In this document: positions 21,691-33,273 of the stretch, piece by piece
Position numbering within the stretch: position 1 is the stretch's first letter
How the letters are laid out: every line of letters begins with the position of its first letter
DNA from: Kingdonia uniflora
Taxonomy: Eukaryota > Streptophyta > Magnoliopsida > Ranunculales > Circaeasteraceae
NCBI GenBank assembly: GCA_014058105.1
Contig: JACGCM010000779.1
Coordinates: forward strand, 2,976,001 to 3,040,000
Direction: 5' to 3'
Length of the DNA: 64,000 nucleotides
Notes under the pieces: generated by a model
What the model saw: the letters and a program-made list of their open reading frames with translations, nothing else
Told to the model about the DNA's origin: nothing
The model's database searches: none
Position numbers and translations under genes: made by a program

Positions 21691-23385
21691 AACCGATCAT
21701 GATCCAAATGACTAAGGCATCATCATGTGGATGGGATACCGACCCTATATCATTATTTGTGAAGTAGATGGCTTCCCCGTGGTACATATTTGGACCTGTC
21801 GTGATCCCTTGAGCTGTTCTCTAGTTCTCACTTAGTCGGTAGTATTGCCTCGGGGAGTTGGAGATGACGTTATAGGATTGTGCCCCGTTCATGTTTTCTA
21901 GTATCATTTCATAGACTGCCACGTGCCCCTATACTTGCTTGGTCTCTTCTGGTTCAGCTTGTGCCCTGTAAGGGAGTATGCGTTCTATTGGGATTGGTCA
22001 TTTTCAGTATTGTGTGTAGCGACCTTTCCTGAACCATGTCTCAGTCATATTGATCAGGTCATAGTACTTTACAGTTTTATTATTGTGGACTTTATGATGA
22101 GCGCAATATGGTCGTTCGGGAAGATTGACCTTTGGGTGTGGCTTCATGTAGTCTGGGTCTTTCTTTACAATGACAAGAAAGTCTGCTCGTGTAATAACGA
22201 GTTCACTGGGCTAGTATCGTGCCCAACGCTCGACCTTTGGCTTACCTTCTCGAAGGGGGGAGGGAGACTTTACACCGAGGATCTATGTTTACACTCCTTT
22301 TATTCCTCCCCTCGTCATATCCATGTGGCTTGTAAGGCATATCTCTCATATGTTTGGGCATTTTTGGATGTGTGACTGGCAACGGGGCTGATGCGATACT
22401 AAGAAGAGCAACTATTTGCGCGGCAGATGTACAGTTGTTCGCTTCCATATTCTGGTACTTTTGTACCTTTTAGTATAGATTTTTAAGTGTCTCTAGTCAT
22501 TTCATGTACAAAGCTTTGTGTAACTTTAAACCAGGTAAGCATGCACCCATGAATACCAAACAAGTTGTCTGGGCATCCACTCTTTCAATAAGTATTAGCT
22601 CATTCTTGTGCCTCTTCAGGAAGGAATCAATGGTTTCTCCGACCTGCTATTTTTGAAAAAATAGCTCTACTAGTTTCTTCTTTGATTACTGGTTATGCAT
22701 ATATTTTTCTATGAATGCCAGAGAGAGCTGCTCGAAGGTGGATATCGAGTTGGGTTTAAGGCTTTGAAACCTGGCGATGGCCCCATCTGATAAGGTCGGG
22801 GAGAATATACGGCACATGTGCTCATATATCTAGTGCTGCAGGTTAATACTATACTGAAACTTCAAAATGTATTAGCCTGGGCCTTGGATCTCAGTGAAGG
22901 CCTTTATCATTATTCTAGAATTACTCTACCCTGATACATAATTCCTGATGGCCTCCGTGAATGGGGTGTTATGTATTTAACGTAGAGTTTCCTTCGTTAA
23001 CTATTTGGCCAGGTCGCTGTTTTGCAGGTTTTTGATCAACCCCTTGATGGAGGCGGTTGTTAAGGGTAGGTGGTCACTTTTGCCTTCGTCCCTTCATGGG
23101 CCTCGTCTTCCCCGGATTGACGACACATCGTAGTAGCTATTTTCGCAAGACTCGTATGGTTGTCCAAACAGTGGCATTCCTTGGTACCATTCGTTAAATC
23201 AACCATTTTAGGTGGAGTTTCTTTCTTAATGTTGTATTTGACCATACCCAGGTGGGTAGGATGGGTCATCAGGGCTGTATTGTTGATGCTGCTTTGGAGG
23301 GTTGTCATAATAATTATTGTATGAGGGCCTTGGGTATGTTGTAGGTGCGGGGGGACGTAGACCCTAGTATTGAAGTCAAGGAATC
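21691..23385 (-). pseudogene. gypsy gag of element G
   Basis: This is the decayed capsid gene on the - strand. The retrotransposon-gag core lies at about 22990-22480, with phrases such as PFTEAIRNYVSG, RFQSLKPNSISTFEQLSLAF and ETIDSFLKRHKNEL. This matches the family's usual order of a membrane-type N-terminal part, then the F-x-x-L-x-x-x-F core. A Pro/Gln/Tyr-rich leader lies at 23385-23060. The 150-codon + strand open frame over 21923-22375 is a shadow. The N-terminus is replaced at 23385 by copia gag. Confidence 0.75.
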
Positions 23386-23720
23386 TACTGACAACAAATT
23401 TCTTCATTCCTGTATCTTCTATTTTGTACTTCTTATCCAAGGAATCCCAGAGTTTCTTGGCGGTCTTGAGTGGACTATAAATATTATACAATTTATCCTC
23501 TAACACATTAAGAATGTAGTTCTGGTACCAAAAATTAGAATGTTTCCATGCCTCCATAGCAACGACAGTAGTCTTATTAGTTTCATTATCTTTGAAAACA
23601 GAGGCACTTTTCTACAGAAATTTGGCAAGGTTCAGTGTTGTCAGATAAAATAGCAATGTTTGAACAATACTCTATTAAACTTCTTCAGCCTTTCTTGTTG
23701 AACACGAATAGTAATTTTGT
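23386..23720 (-). pseudogene. copia gag fragment fused to element G
   Basis: The - strand encodes AMEAWKHSNFWYQNYILNVL, then PLKTAKKLWDSLDKKYK and MKKFVVSRFLDF, the typical N-terminal half of a Ty1/copia capsid protein (the UBN2-like gag domain). It ends abruptly after RFLDFNTR at about 23386. From that base on the open frame of 23557-23060 continues into element G leader sequence. The piece therefore marks a recombination or insertion breakpoint between two superfamilies. A stop and frameshifts lie upstream of it. Confidence 0.8.
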
Positions 23721-24110
23721 TAATCGACATCTTCGCAAAACCCAAACACAAAGAAGATTTAAAGTCTATCTTAAGATTGTAGTACATGTGTTTAGTAACG
23801 AACAAAAATAAACGAAAAAGAAATTGAAAAAAATTAATGATCAAGGCTTGCAGTCACTATAATTTCCTCAAGATAAATTTTACCCTGCATATGGTACTTC
23901 ACAGTTAATGGTGCATGTGTCCCAAGATACAGTGATCAAATCGTATGAACATGAAGCACTCAAGTCGATAAGCCTATCAAACTTTCTATGATATTACTCG
24001 TAAGAAAGAAGCAACAAAAAATGAATAAGATTCGGGTATCTTTCTGTGTTTCATACAATACAGAAAGGAGCTAGTTATATAGGAGAATGTGACTTATCAA
24101 AACATCTATT
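23721..24110 (-). promoter_or_regulatory. possible copia leader/LTR with TATA motif
   Basis: This lies upstream of the copia gag fragment in the same orientation. The - strand carries CTCCTATATAACTAGC at 24071-24086, a plausible TATA box, followed by a transcribed-looking leader towards the gag. I could not fix TG...CA ends or a tRNA-Met-type primer site, so the LTR call is tentative. Confidence 0.4.
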
Positions 24111-24435
24111 GGGGGGTTATGTCCTAAGATACAGCTCTTTGAAGAGTTGTAACTCTTGGATAGAGTAACCAGCTCCTGAATAAATATCCAAAAATAGAAA
24201 TAAAAAATGACTAAGTATAAACTAGAAATCCCCATGAGCCCAAGGCACTAAAGCTGAAACATAGACTTATAAATAGTCTTGGTAGCTTATGGGTCGGATC
24301 GTGCAAGCATGCCCATGGGCATCTCCATATAGCAAGCCTTTACACATTCGCCTCACATACGTATGAGGGTACCACCTACTTACACATGCTACACATGATA
24401 GTGCTATAGCAACAGTCTCTTCATTAAGAAATTTG
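24111..24435. other. unassigned gap between two copia fragments
   Basis: About 325 bp with no recognised protein or repeat. It separates the - strand copia gag from the + strand copia pol tail, so a breakpoint must lie in or near it. Confidence 0.5.
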
Positions 24436-25480
24436 TGGTTAGACTTGCTATAGCAGCAGTATATGTGGATGGCATAAACTTAATCGGATCTCCTAAAGAA
24501 TTAGAAGAAACTGTAAACTATTTAAAAAAGGAATTTGAAATGAAAGACTTGAGAAGTACATAACTTTGTCTTAGTTTACAAATTGAATGATGTTCTAGTC
24601 AGATTTTTGTTCATTAATCCCGATATACAGAGAGTGTCTTGAAACGATTTAGAATGGATAAAGCACATCCAGTTTGCACACCCACAATTGTGAGGACTTC
24701 AGATTTGGATAAGGATCTAGTTTGACCAAGAGGAGAACATAAAGTTCTCGGCCTTGAAATATTTTACTTAAGTGCCATTGGAGCATTTATGTATCTAGCA
24801 CAATGCACAAGACCGAATATTTCATTTTCTGTTCATTTATTATGAAGATATAGGTTTTGCACCTACGCTTAGATACTGGAATGGAATTAAATATATATTG
24901 AGATATGGGTTTATTTTATTCTTTTGATAACATAAACAATTCCCATCCAGTTAGTTATGCCGGCGCAAGTTATCTTTATGATCCTCATAAAGATTACTCC
25001 CAATCATGATATGTATTTCTTAATAATAATACAACTATATCTTTGCGATCAAGAAAAAAAGATTTCATAGCCACTTCCTCCAACCATGCAGAGTTAATTA
25101 CACTTCAAGAAGCAACTAAAGAAAGGGTATGGTTGAGATCAATCATTCAACATATATGAGGAAAATGTCAACTAACAAATCAATAACAATCTATGAAGAT
25201 AATGTGGCCTCCAATGTTATTTTATCCACAGGAGCTAAAAAGGATGAAAGTAATCGAAGTTAAGCAGGTACGATCGAGTGACAATAACAATCTATGAAGA
25301 TAATGTGGCCTCCAATGTTATTTTATCCACAGGAGCTAAAAAGGATGAAAGTAATCGAAGTTAAGCAGGTACGATCGAGTGACAATTTAGTAGACTTGAA
25401 GATCAAGACATTACCCAAGTCAACATTTTGAAAATTAGTTTATAGAATTGGCATGCGACGACTCAATCATTAAATAAATT
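24436..25480 (+). pseudogene. copia pol C-terminal fragment (RT end and RNase H)
   Basis: The 3' part of a Ty1/copia polyprotein. It opens with the RT box AVYVDGINLIGSPKELEE, where the expected YVDD is YVDG, followed by LKKEFEMKDL. RNase H follows, with SYAGASYLYDPHKDYSQS, ISLRSRKKDFIATSS, NHAELITLQEATKE and YEDNVASN. The tail reads VRSSDNLVDLKIKTLPKSTF and then LVYRIGMRRL, as in plant copia elements. Frameshifts and stops interrupt it. An exact 101-bp tandem duplication (25181-25382) falls in RNase H. The LTR follows at 25656. Confidence 0.88.
25181..25382 (+). repeat. exact 101-bp tandem duplication
   Basis: The copies 25181-25281 and 25282-25382 are identical in my reading (starting CAATAACAATCTATGAAGAT, ending GATCGAGTGA). 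The surrounding copia pol is heavily mutated, so the duplication is far younger than the element, or it is an assembly artefact. Confidence 0.95.
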
Positions 25481-25642
25481 TCTATTCCTCTTGATTTGAG
25501 AGAGCGCATTGATCAGGTAGAGCATTTATGAGTTATATTTTGCGTAGTACATTCTTTTTCCTTCGACAAGGATTTTTCCTATAAGGTTTTTCCTAGCAAG
25601 GTTTTTATGAGGCAGTTAATAAGTGCATTGCTGGTGGATATC

Positions 25643-25655
25643 TAAGGGGAAGTAC
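25643..25655 (+). other. polypurine tract of the copia element
   Basis: TAAGGGGAAGTAC sits directly before the LTR start TGTAATAAGG at 25656. The position just downstream of the pol tail is as expected for copia. Confidence 0.65.
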
Positions 25656-25860
25656 TGTAATAAGGATAGTCCACCACCAACTCTTGGAGATTCTAATATC
25701 TAGAGATCAAAATAATATATTTTGTATATGTTATTGTATGATTTTATATATTCACTATATATATGAGCTCCATTAGAGCAATTAATATAAGAAAATAGTT
25801 TTTTCTCTTTCCTGTTTTCTCTATACTCTACAATATAGAAAAAATTACTTTATGTTAACA
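25656..25860 (+). repeat. copia 3' LTR (205 bp)
   Basis: It starts TGTAATAAGGATAGTCC and ends TTTATGTTAACA. It contains TATA-like ATATATATGAGCTCC near 25762. The length is normal for small copia LTRs. Its right end abuts the LINE remnant. Confidence 0.75.
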
Positions 25861-25869
25861 ATTAAAAGC

Positions 25870-26053
25870 TCTAGATAGTTGTTAAACATACTATTAGAAG
25901 AGAGACCTATAGTATCCTTAATAGCAGCAAGGATCTTGCTTTTGATAGAATTGAGGCTAAAGGTCACCCCCTCAAACACTGACTCATTTCTAGCACACCC
26001 AAGAAGATAAATAAAGTTAAGAACAACAGCTTTCCAGATATCTAAAGTCTAAA
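25870..26053 (-). pseudogene. LINE ORF2 remnant, distal piece
   Basis: The - strand encodes a distal ORF2 stretch, with phrases LNFIYLLGCARNESVFEGV and NSIKSKILAAIKD typical of the last part of a plant L1-type LINE ORF2. It shares orientation with the larger piece at 51926-52680. The two are best read as one LINE split by the E/D complex. The intervening ORF2 section is missing. Confidence 0.6.
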
Positions 26054-26418
26054 GAAGAAGAACTGCAGAAGAGGCCTATATAAAGAAAAAGTTCTAGAAT
26101 AGACAGGGACCAAAAAATAATCAGAGAAATTACCAAGAAAACTATATTTTCTAACATTCTCAAAGCTCCAAAATTCTTATTCACAAGATCAATTATTTCT
26201 AAGTCTAGAAATAACTTGTAATAAGATAACATCAGCCTCATGAAATAAACATCACTATTACAAAAACCCTTAACCCGAGGTCGTAGTTTTTAAACTATTC
26301 ATAGGTTTTCCATGCTAAACACCTGTGTTATTTCTTGTCTATTAGATCTTTGTCATAGGTACATTGGTATAAGGACTAATTTTAGACTTTTTTAAGCTCA
26401 CGGAATTAGGCCATTACA
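26054..26418 (+). repeat. 5' LTR remnant of element E (365 bp)
   Basis: It aligns with the reverse complement of 51344-51710 and ends CCATTACA. Its upstream U3 part is missing; the alignment stops at GAAGAAGAACTGCAG (26054), where LINE sequence begins. A TATA box, CTATATAAAG, lies at 26076-26085. Confidence 0.85.
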
Positions 26419-26420
26419 TT

Positions 26421-26438
26421 TGGCGCTGTCTATGGGAA
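26421..26438 (+). other. primer-binding site of element E
   Basis: TGGCGCTGTCTATGGGAA begins two bases after the LTR. The D counterpart is TGGCACCATCTGTGGGAA. Both look like mutated forms of one ancestral site. Confidence 0.8.
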
Positions 26439-26489
26439 AGAGATTCTTTCCACGATATCCTTAGGCATTTAGTCAAACTACTATAACAT

Positions 26490-27190
26490 TTCAATCATGG
26501 TCATATCCAGGCGATCAGTTACTGGAGTCCAAATCGATCTCTCAGTTGAGCCAAAATTGCTTACAGAGCTATGATCAAATCTCAATACTAAAATGGAGAA
26601 ATGCAATGAGCTCGAACGATAGTTAACTCATGACCGAGAGCTCTACGAGAAGGAGCTCGATGCCAAAAGATAAGCTCATTTGACAGTGTTCAAACGATAT
26701 GAAGATTAAATGACAACAATATAGATTCCCTTGCAGGCTCTGCAAGATACTCAGCAGGCTCCTCCAATACAAATCATATCAGGTGCCAAAAGCTTCTCTA
26801 GTTTCCGTGCGGGAAAGATTAGGACCACAAGGAGCCACCCCCCAAAACATTTGATGAACGAGCTGAATAGATTACCAGGAAAGGGTGAAGACTTCTTACA
26901 AATGGATCAACAAGATCCGCAGGGTCAAGTACTGGAATTGTATTGATCACCCCATCCAATGAAAAAATTAAGAAATCAATCTGCCTAGATTTGGAGGCCT
27001 CAAATAATATCATTGAATGCGAAGCTCTGATTCACGGACTCGATCTTGCTCTCATGCTTGGCATCCCCGAACTCTCAGTTTATATAGATTCTTTACTTAT
27101 CGTCCACCACTACTCTGAGCAATACAATAAGAATGGAAAGATGATTGAATATGCACATTCCAAATCAAATGACTCTGAAGATCGAATATG
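26490..27190 (+). pseudogene. gag start fused to second RNase H (element E)
   Basis: After the leader a gag-like N-terminal segment rich in Leu/Glu/Lys begins near 26497; the coding phrase LYEKELDAKR is shared with D. Around 26820 the sequence jumps to the pol RNase H, which resembles D 49230-49090 and contains SPSNEKIKKSICLDLEAS, ECEALIHGLDLALMLG and ELSVYIDSLL. Most of gag, protease, RT and the first RNase H are absent. Stops interrupt it, so the element is dead. Confidence 0.75.
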
Positions 27191-28690
27191 AACATTCCAA
27201 TTTCTACTTTGCATCAGGGTGAAAGATCACTGAAGCAGGACGAACTGAAGAATTTGATGTGTCAGAGTGCCTGAATGACCTGTTAGTTGTAAGAGTACTA
27301 AAAAACTTGTTATCTATAAAGTACATGAAGTTGTGTACAAGAAAGACTTGATGTCTATAAAGTACTTCTGTTCGAGTACTTTAAAGACTTGTTATTTGTA
27401 AAAATACTTGTAATTTATTTTGAGATGAATAAAAATTATTATCAAATTTCGTGCTGATATAGAATAACTCCAAAAATCGACCTGTATGATCTGATGAATG
27501 TATGAAATGAAATGTATGAGTTCAGAAAGTACAAATACTGGTAATATTTAAACTGATCAAATTTAAATGTGTTAAGAAGCGAATATTATTATTCTGATGT
27601 GAGTTGGAAATGAGGGAGAGAAAAAATTATAGGAATTTTAAGAATAAAGATTCGATCTGAAAAGAATAGGTTCCACCTGAAAAGATGTGGAATGATTGAG
27701 TTCGAGGGGAAAAGATAAGTAAAAGTAATTTTTTCAAGATTCTGGGGTTTTTTTTCGAGATAAAAGGACATTAGCACTTTTTGAAGGAAATCGGTTGTTA
27801 AAAAATGTAAAAATAAGGTAGAAAGATCTATGAATATGGGGAAAGAGATAGGAATGGTGTGGACTCAATCCCAGAGATTTTGCAGTACCAGCGAAGGATG
27901 ATTGGCCATGAAGATCGCTAAAGTTTAGGAAAGAATCTTTGGATCGTTGGGTTATGATACTGAATTATCAGTAAGAGAGTGTCAGCTCGAATGACTAGAT
28001 TCAAGGACCAGGGTACTTGAGTATGCCCAATTTTTCTTTGATTTTTTCATGAACTGGGGAGGGATCCTGCAGATTGAGAAGAGGTGGTGGGATTGATTGT
28101 TGAGGTTGAGATCGAATTTGAGGATGCGAGGGTCGTTGCAGGTTTATCTATTGGTTATGGTTTTTTAGGTCATCATGGCTGTTCAAGATGTAATTATATT
28201 TAATGCGAATGGTGTGAATGTAAAAATAGGTGTGACAGAATAATCTGGTTTGAGTTTTGAATAATTTGAAAGAGATTTTGTTGAATAGATCTCCTATTTT
28301 GGTGAATGTTGTTTGTGACTGTTGTGTAAAAGTAAATTTAAAAATATTTGAAACTTTGTTATGGAATCTTTGGAAATGACGTGAGTGTTACTATAAGATT
28401 AGAAGAAGAAGTACGTACAGAGATACTAGAGAGTTTCTGAATTTGTCTCTTATAAAAAAGTTGTGAAAACTCGATTACATGTAAGAGTAAGTAAAATGAG
28501 CGTTGTGAGGCCAGAAGGAGATTTGGAAAGAGAGATAAAAATAAATCAAAATATAAGGGAAAGGGAAATTATGGGAAGGCATTTTTGCTAAAAAGGTGTA
28601 AGATGTCTGACATGGATAGTGGAAGGGACGCCTCAGTTCTAAAACTGAGGATGGCTCATACGAGGCGTAATAACTACCAGCAGTTAGAGA
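27191..28690. other. unassigned stretch between element E and the D aORF
   Basis: About 1.5 kb with no recognised protein. Short phrases such as TCTATAAAGTAC recur at about 27317 and 27355, and an AATAAAAATT polyadenylation-like string lies near 27429. The missing 3' LTR of element D would be expected here, but I find no match to the D LTR. Confidence 0.5.
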
Positions 28691-28694
28691 GAGA

Positions 28695-28706
28695 AAATAT
28701 AAATAC
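28695..28706 (+). promoter_or_regulatory. putative TATA box for the element D aORF
   Basis: AAATATAAATAC lies upstream of the aORF segments and faces D pol. It is weaker than the matching motifs of A and B. Confidence 0.35.
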
Positions 28707-28838
28707 TGTTTCATCAACGTCAATCAAACGTTTTTCAACTTCTGAAAACTTGAAGAGTAGTGAGAGTCAAAGGATGAATAGAGGCCAAAATTGTGCAAAC
28801 ACTTGTGGAGATTTAAGAGAAAGGGATCATTAGTCAAT

Positions 28839-31800
28839 GCGTGAGAGAGTTGCTGAATCAGAGTCGCGATGGTGGTTATACAACAGCGTGGTGAGGAAAG
28901 GATTTCACGCTTCCTCGGATTCACACTCCACTATAGAAGGTTAGTAGATATATGTTATGTGTGTATGTGATTTTGAAGATAAGTTTTTATTGCTAGAAAA
29001 GGTGATAAATTAGTTTTTATAGTAATCTACAAAAATCTGCTTGTTATATGAGATATGAAAGATATTTGAATGTGGCTGACGTATATAAGAAAAGATAACC
29101 ATAGATTTCTGGATGTTTGTGTAGGTCGATCGTGAGAAGTGTTGCCTAGGATAAAAATTCTTTTCTGTAGTTGATATGAGAAATTCTTCTATAAGTGAGG
29201 CATCGACCTCTAGTCGGCCGACTGAGTCTGAGATTGGAGCATCTGGAAGTGAGGAAAAAGTAGGTGTTGATCAATTTCCAGATTTCCCTAGAAGATTGAT
29301 GGCCTATTCCCCTTGCTCGGATGCATTCAAAGAGTTTTGTAAAGCTAAGGCTTCTATAAGAGGTAGATGGGGAAATTGTATCGAATATGCCGGTAGGCAA
29401 TTTAAGGGTTGCACTATAGTAAAGGGAGAAGAATATTTTTATCTGTTGACCGATTTGGTGAAGGAGAAAAGGCATAGAGGCATAGAGGAATTGATCTCCT
29501 TGGAGCATTATGGTGGGAATGTTCAGAACGAACTTTCTGAAGGCTTTTTATATTACCTATCTCAGTTGGAGTACGTGTTGAGTCTTCCCTTGAGCAATTT
29601 GGCTAAAGGGATTATGAACCTTATAGGTGCATGTCCCATTCAGATGAATGGGAACATGTGGGAGGTGATAAGTGTTTGTGAAGCTTTAAATTTTTGGTAG
29701 GAAGGAGAGGGTAGAAAGAGGAGGATATCCTCTGAGGATATTTTGCAGTTTTACGGTATAAAAAGTTATAGTACAAATGGAGGGGCATATTTCTGTACAA
29801 AAGCAACTTGATCTTGATTCTTCGATCTGAACTGAGCAGGTCGACCTTGGAATCATAATGAGATATGGGTGAAGGGTGGCTGCCTTCAGTGGGATGATGA
29901 AGGACCCATGGAACTTCTATTTAGAACTGTAAAATAATGTAAGTATAGCAATGTATAATGTATGAGATTGATAGCAGAAATTGTATGATGCTCGCTGATG
30001 CTACAATTTTATCAATGACAGGTCCTAGGTCGCAGGAGACGAGGAAATAGTCATTGTTGGATAAAGTTTCTCCAGAGGAGATAGAACTCGAGGCGGTATT
30101 AGATGATCTTGGCTAGTAGGAAGAAGCGTGTAAACAACCGAGTTGAAAAGGTTTACAATCTCAATCGATGAGGCTTATGTCTAGCACTGAAGGCAGCAAT
30201 AAGAAGGGGACTGATGGTGAAAGATGAGCGAGCTCACTTAAGGCCCCTAGAGGGGACTCTGCAAGACTACCTGAGTCCATTATGTCAAGCAAATTAGCTC
30301 GAATGTTCCCCAAGAGGCAAATGCTAAAGTGACCTACGGTTTCTGGGGCCACAGGAAGTGGTGAGGCTGCATAGAAGGCAAAAATGAGAAGGTTTGAACC
30401 TTCTGAAGATTCTGTGGGGAAGATCGACCTGATAGGAAGGACGAATGGAAAGAGTTGGAGGAAAGGGCCATGTTGGCAGCTCTTCATAGGGAGGATGAGA
30501 TGCGCTAAATGGTTGGCTGCTCTGCTCGAAAGTGTGTTTATGATCGATTCCATTTTATGATTTGAGCTAATCAATAAGGTCGATTTGTTTGTTTTTATGT
30601 AGGTTGCTTGGCTAATGAAGGGTATATGCCTCGGGGTCAAAGAGGAGAGAGCTGAACTGAAGAAGAAGGTCGAGCTCAAAAGGAGCGTAGCCCAATTGAA
30701 GTAAGATTTGAGCAAGGAAGGGAAGCGGCTGGAGGCCCTGAAGGCTTCCCAAGTAGTAGAGATCAACAAATTATGGGTTGAGGCGAGGGTGGATTTGGAT
30801 GAAGTAGTAACTAAGCGTGATAGGCTTGGGCAGAACCTTATGTCCAAGGGACTCTCTGAAGACGAGGTGGAGGCTATTAGTACCGAAACCTAAGTGGAGG
30901 AGGAGGATGTTAAATATGAAGTTGTTGGGATTGCTGAAGGGTTGTATGGTATGTCTCCTCAGATGGTGAGTGACAATCAAGGGGACGACAATGAATGCCC
31001 AGAGGTGGAAATTGAGAAGGTAGGATAGTGTGATGGTACTGTTATTGTAAGAATGTTATGGAATGTTGTAAACTGATGGATATATTTTGGATAGAATTTT
31101 GCAGGCTAAGTTGCTTTTGTAAACATTGCTGTAAGAACATAAGGAGATATGCCTCAGAATAAAAGATTTAGTGGTTGAGCTTGCTTAGGAGAGAGAAACC
31201 TCAGCGTCCCTGTTATCTTCGCAAGCGAAGCTGCAGGTTAGAATATAGCAAGAAATATTTGATTGTATGCTTCATTAGTATAGGGCAACAAAGTAATAAG
31301 TAGAGTGTAGAATCAAACCACACACCCATTACCGATTTAGTGGGCAAATTGAAATATAGAGCATGCGTACCTTAGACTTTGAAGTATATGCATATAGCAT
31401 CCATCCGAGGTTGTACTTCGACCTAAAGTTTAGAAGTTGTTTTATACAGTAAATATCAAAAAATAGATATCTCGTTAGAAATGAGTCATATGTAGTGATC
31501 GAGTATTATGAATCAAACTTGATATAATGTATTTGAAGTGTACAGGTCGAATTGGAGTCAGCTCATTTGCGTGAAACTGATGCTCGCCAGTGCAACCATG
31601 AATTTGTAGAGTTGTTTGATAGAATGTGAGAAGCGAATGAAGATAGAGAAGATAAACACGAGAAGGTGCATTTCAAATTTGTTGAGGCAACACTGACTGC
31701 CCTCGATCTAACTCGACAAATTGAGGAGAGGGATACTGAAATTGAGAAAGGGCAAAAAGAGCTCGAGGAGTTAAAGAACATGCCGCAAACTCAAAAGACA

Positions 31801-32447
31801 GAATGATGCATTGATAATAAAGAGCAGGGAGGCTAACATGGCTCGTTAACGTATACATGCTCTTGAAAAATTAAACTAAGATTTAAATCAGTTAGTGGCT
31901 GGTTTAAGAAAGGATGTGGCCAGGAAAATACATGATCAGGAGCGAATTTGGTCTGACCTAGCAAATCGTAAGTGTGAGCTTGGTTGATTGAAGAAGATAT
32001 TAGTTGATAAAGATAATGAGCTAAAAGGAGCTCGGGATGATCTGTCTGCATCTGAAGTTGTAGCTGATCAATTAACTACATCCATTTCGGCAAAAAATAT
32101 AGAATTTTGGGCGGTTCAAAAAAAATGTAATGAGTTGAATGAATGGGTGGCACAGCTGAAGGCTGAACTGGCCCAGGTCAACTTGCGTGCCAGGAATACC
32201 AAGGCTGGGGAGTGCTCGAGGAAGAATAAAAATAATGGCAGGCCTACTCTTGTTCCAGGGGATGCTGTTAGCTTGTTAGCTCGAATAAGGGATCTGGAGG
32301 GGGATCTCACTCGGATTCAAGGGCATGTGCGCAACGGGGTTGAACATTTATGGGAGTGTCAATTAAAGCTGGTGATTGTTATAAAGGATAAAGAAGCATT
32401 GTTAAAGAACATTCCGGACGTGGACGAGCTGAAAAAGGAGATCGAGA
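28839..32447 (+). pseudogene. antisense aORF of element D, first part
   Basis: This is the extra gene of element D on the strand opposite its pol, interrupted by element B at 32453. The 174-codon segment 29176-29700 is the best preserved. After a Ser/Glu-rich start it contains LISLEHYGGNV, LPLSNLAKGIMNLIG and QMNGNMWEV, the last also found in element C's aORF (QMNGNFYEM). This is the plant 'putative gypsy-type transposon' pattern. Downstream come coiled-coil segments: about 30640-30890 (ERAELKKKVELKRSVAQLK), 31560-31795 (ALDLTRQIEERDTEIEKGQ) and 31988-32447 (KKILVDKDNELKGARDD). Frame changes between segments suggest introns plus decay. An antisense 228-codon frame over 30161-30847 is a shadow. 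Confidence 0.72.
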
Positions 32448-32452
32448 CACTT
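32448..32452 (+). repeat. left target-site duplication of B (CACTT)
   Basis: CACTT directly precedes the LTR start at 32453 and recurs at 46082-46086 after the second LTR. It fixes both ends of element B. Confidence 0.93.
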
Positions 32453-33188
32453 TGTAGTAGCCTACTCGCACCCTTCAACCCCAAATAGATACTCGAAGGC
32501 TACTTTGAAGCCTACTCGAACGTCTCGAAGTCCAGTCAATACACAAACAAGCCACCCAAAGATCATCTGAAGAAGAAGCCTCGACTCCAAACAAAACCTC
32601 GAGGATGAACTCCGCATCAAAGCAGAAATACCTTGACTACATCTGCACATGGTCAAAGTATGATGTGACAGAGAGCAAGCTCACTAGATAAGACGGTGCA
32701 GTTGTAGGTCCTTGCAACTACAATAATAGGCCCAACCACTGATACAATATCAAAGTATATAGACAGACCCAACAACTGTTGCAGTGACAGTTCTAACATT
32801 TCCGGCGCCCATACCCATGCCGGAATATCCGGATAGTACCCTTGTATTATGACCTAACCTTGGCGACTCAACCCTTCCTATATTCTATAAATAGGAGAGA
32901 TGGGGAACCAAGGAGAGGTTACGAAAATTCTCCCCAGTCCCTTTGCAGTTTACCTATGATCACCCTGTAAAAACCCAGTACTCGAACCTTCGACTACTCG
33001 ACAGAAATATAAACACTTTTAAAAATCATCATCAAATGTCGTGGAGAGCCACATTGTAGGCCTCCACGCAAGTATATTGTCTATTGATTACTCTAATTCT
33101 AGATAGCGTACTTGTATTCCTTCGCTTGAAGATTTAACCCTGTAGTGTAAGGGCTAACTTCCCCTCCTTAAGAAGTTAGGCCCCTACA
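32453..33188 (+). repeat. 5' LTR of element B (736 bp)
   Basis: It starts TGTAGTAGCCTACTCGCAC and ends GCCCCTACA. A TATA box, TATAAATAGG, lies at about 32886. The length equals that of the 3' LTR, with roughly 11 percent differences, many of them transitions. Confidence 0.95.
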
Positions 33189-33190
33189 TT

Positions 33191-33204
33191 TGGCACCATC
33201 TGTG
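33191..33204 (+). other. primer-binding site of element B
   Basis: TGGCACCATCTGTG follows the LTR after two bases. Element C has TGGCACCGCCTGTG at the same place. The tRNA is not assigned. Confidence 0.8.
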
Positions 33205-33273
33205 TTTCCCACCCTACCAGTCTTTCTTTCTCATTCCCACTCTTTTGTTTTCAACTTCCATAGACTCCCCTCA

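Larger units (their letters stand above)
8130..23385 (-). mobile_element. Element G: Ty3/gypsy Tat-type family 3, 5' LTR lost
   Basis: This is a - strand gypsy element read right to left: gag (23385-21700), protease-RT-RNase H-integrase (21690-17850), a G-rich tandem array (17800-17240), a diverged repeat zone, an antisense + strand aORF (9100-16086), a polypurine tract at 8690-8701 and the 3' LTR at 8130-8689. Element H is inserted in the aORF, so only about 11 kb is G itself. At its right end the gag region is joined to a copia gag fragment instead of its own 5' LTR. Reading frames are interrupted throughout. Confidence 0.85.
26054..27190 (+). mobile_element. Element E: deleted family-2 gypsy element
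   Basis: A + strand fragment consisting of a 5'-truncated LTR, a primer-binding site, the start of gag and then, after a large deletion, the second RNase H. It is homologous to element D (- strand, 47459-51925) in LTR, leader and RNase H. E and D face each other, with LTRs outward. No 3' LTR is seen for E. Confidence 0.8.

Noticed and set aside
21923..22375. A 150-codon + strand frame rich in Trp/Phe/Leu, resembling a membrane protein
   Set aside because: It lies antisense to the gag-protease region of element G; the hydrophobic look comes from reverse-complement codons.
29176..29700. A 174-codon open frame that looks like a host gene
   Set aside because: Its position opposite D pol, and the LPLSNLAKG and QMNGN motifs shared with the C aORF, make it part of the retrotransposon aORF.
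30161..30847. The longest - strand open frame in the window (228 codons)
   Set aside because: It is antisense to the coiled-coil part of the D aORF, is Ser/Leu-rich, and has no motif. It is a shadow frame.
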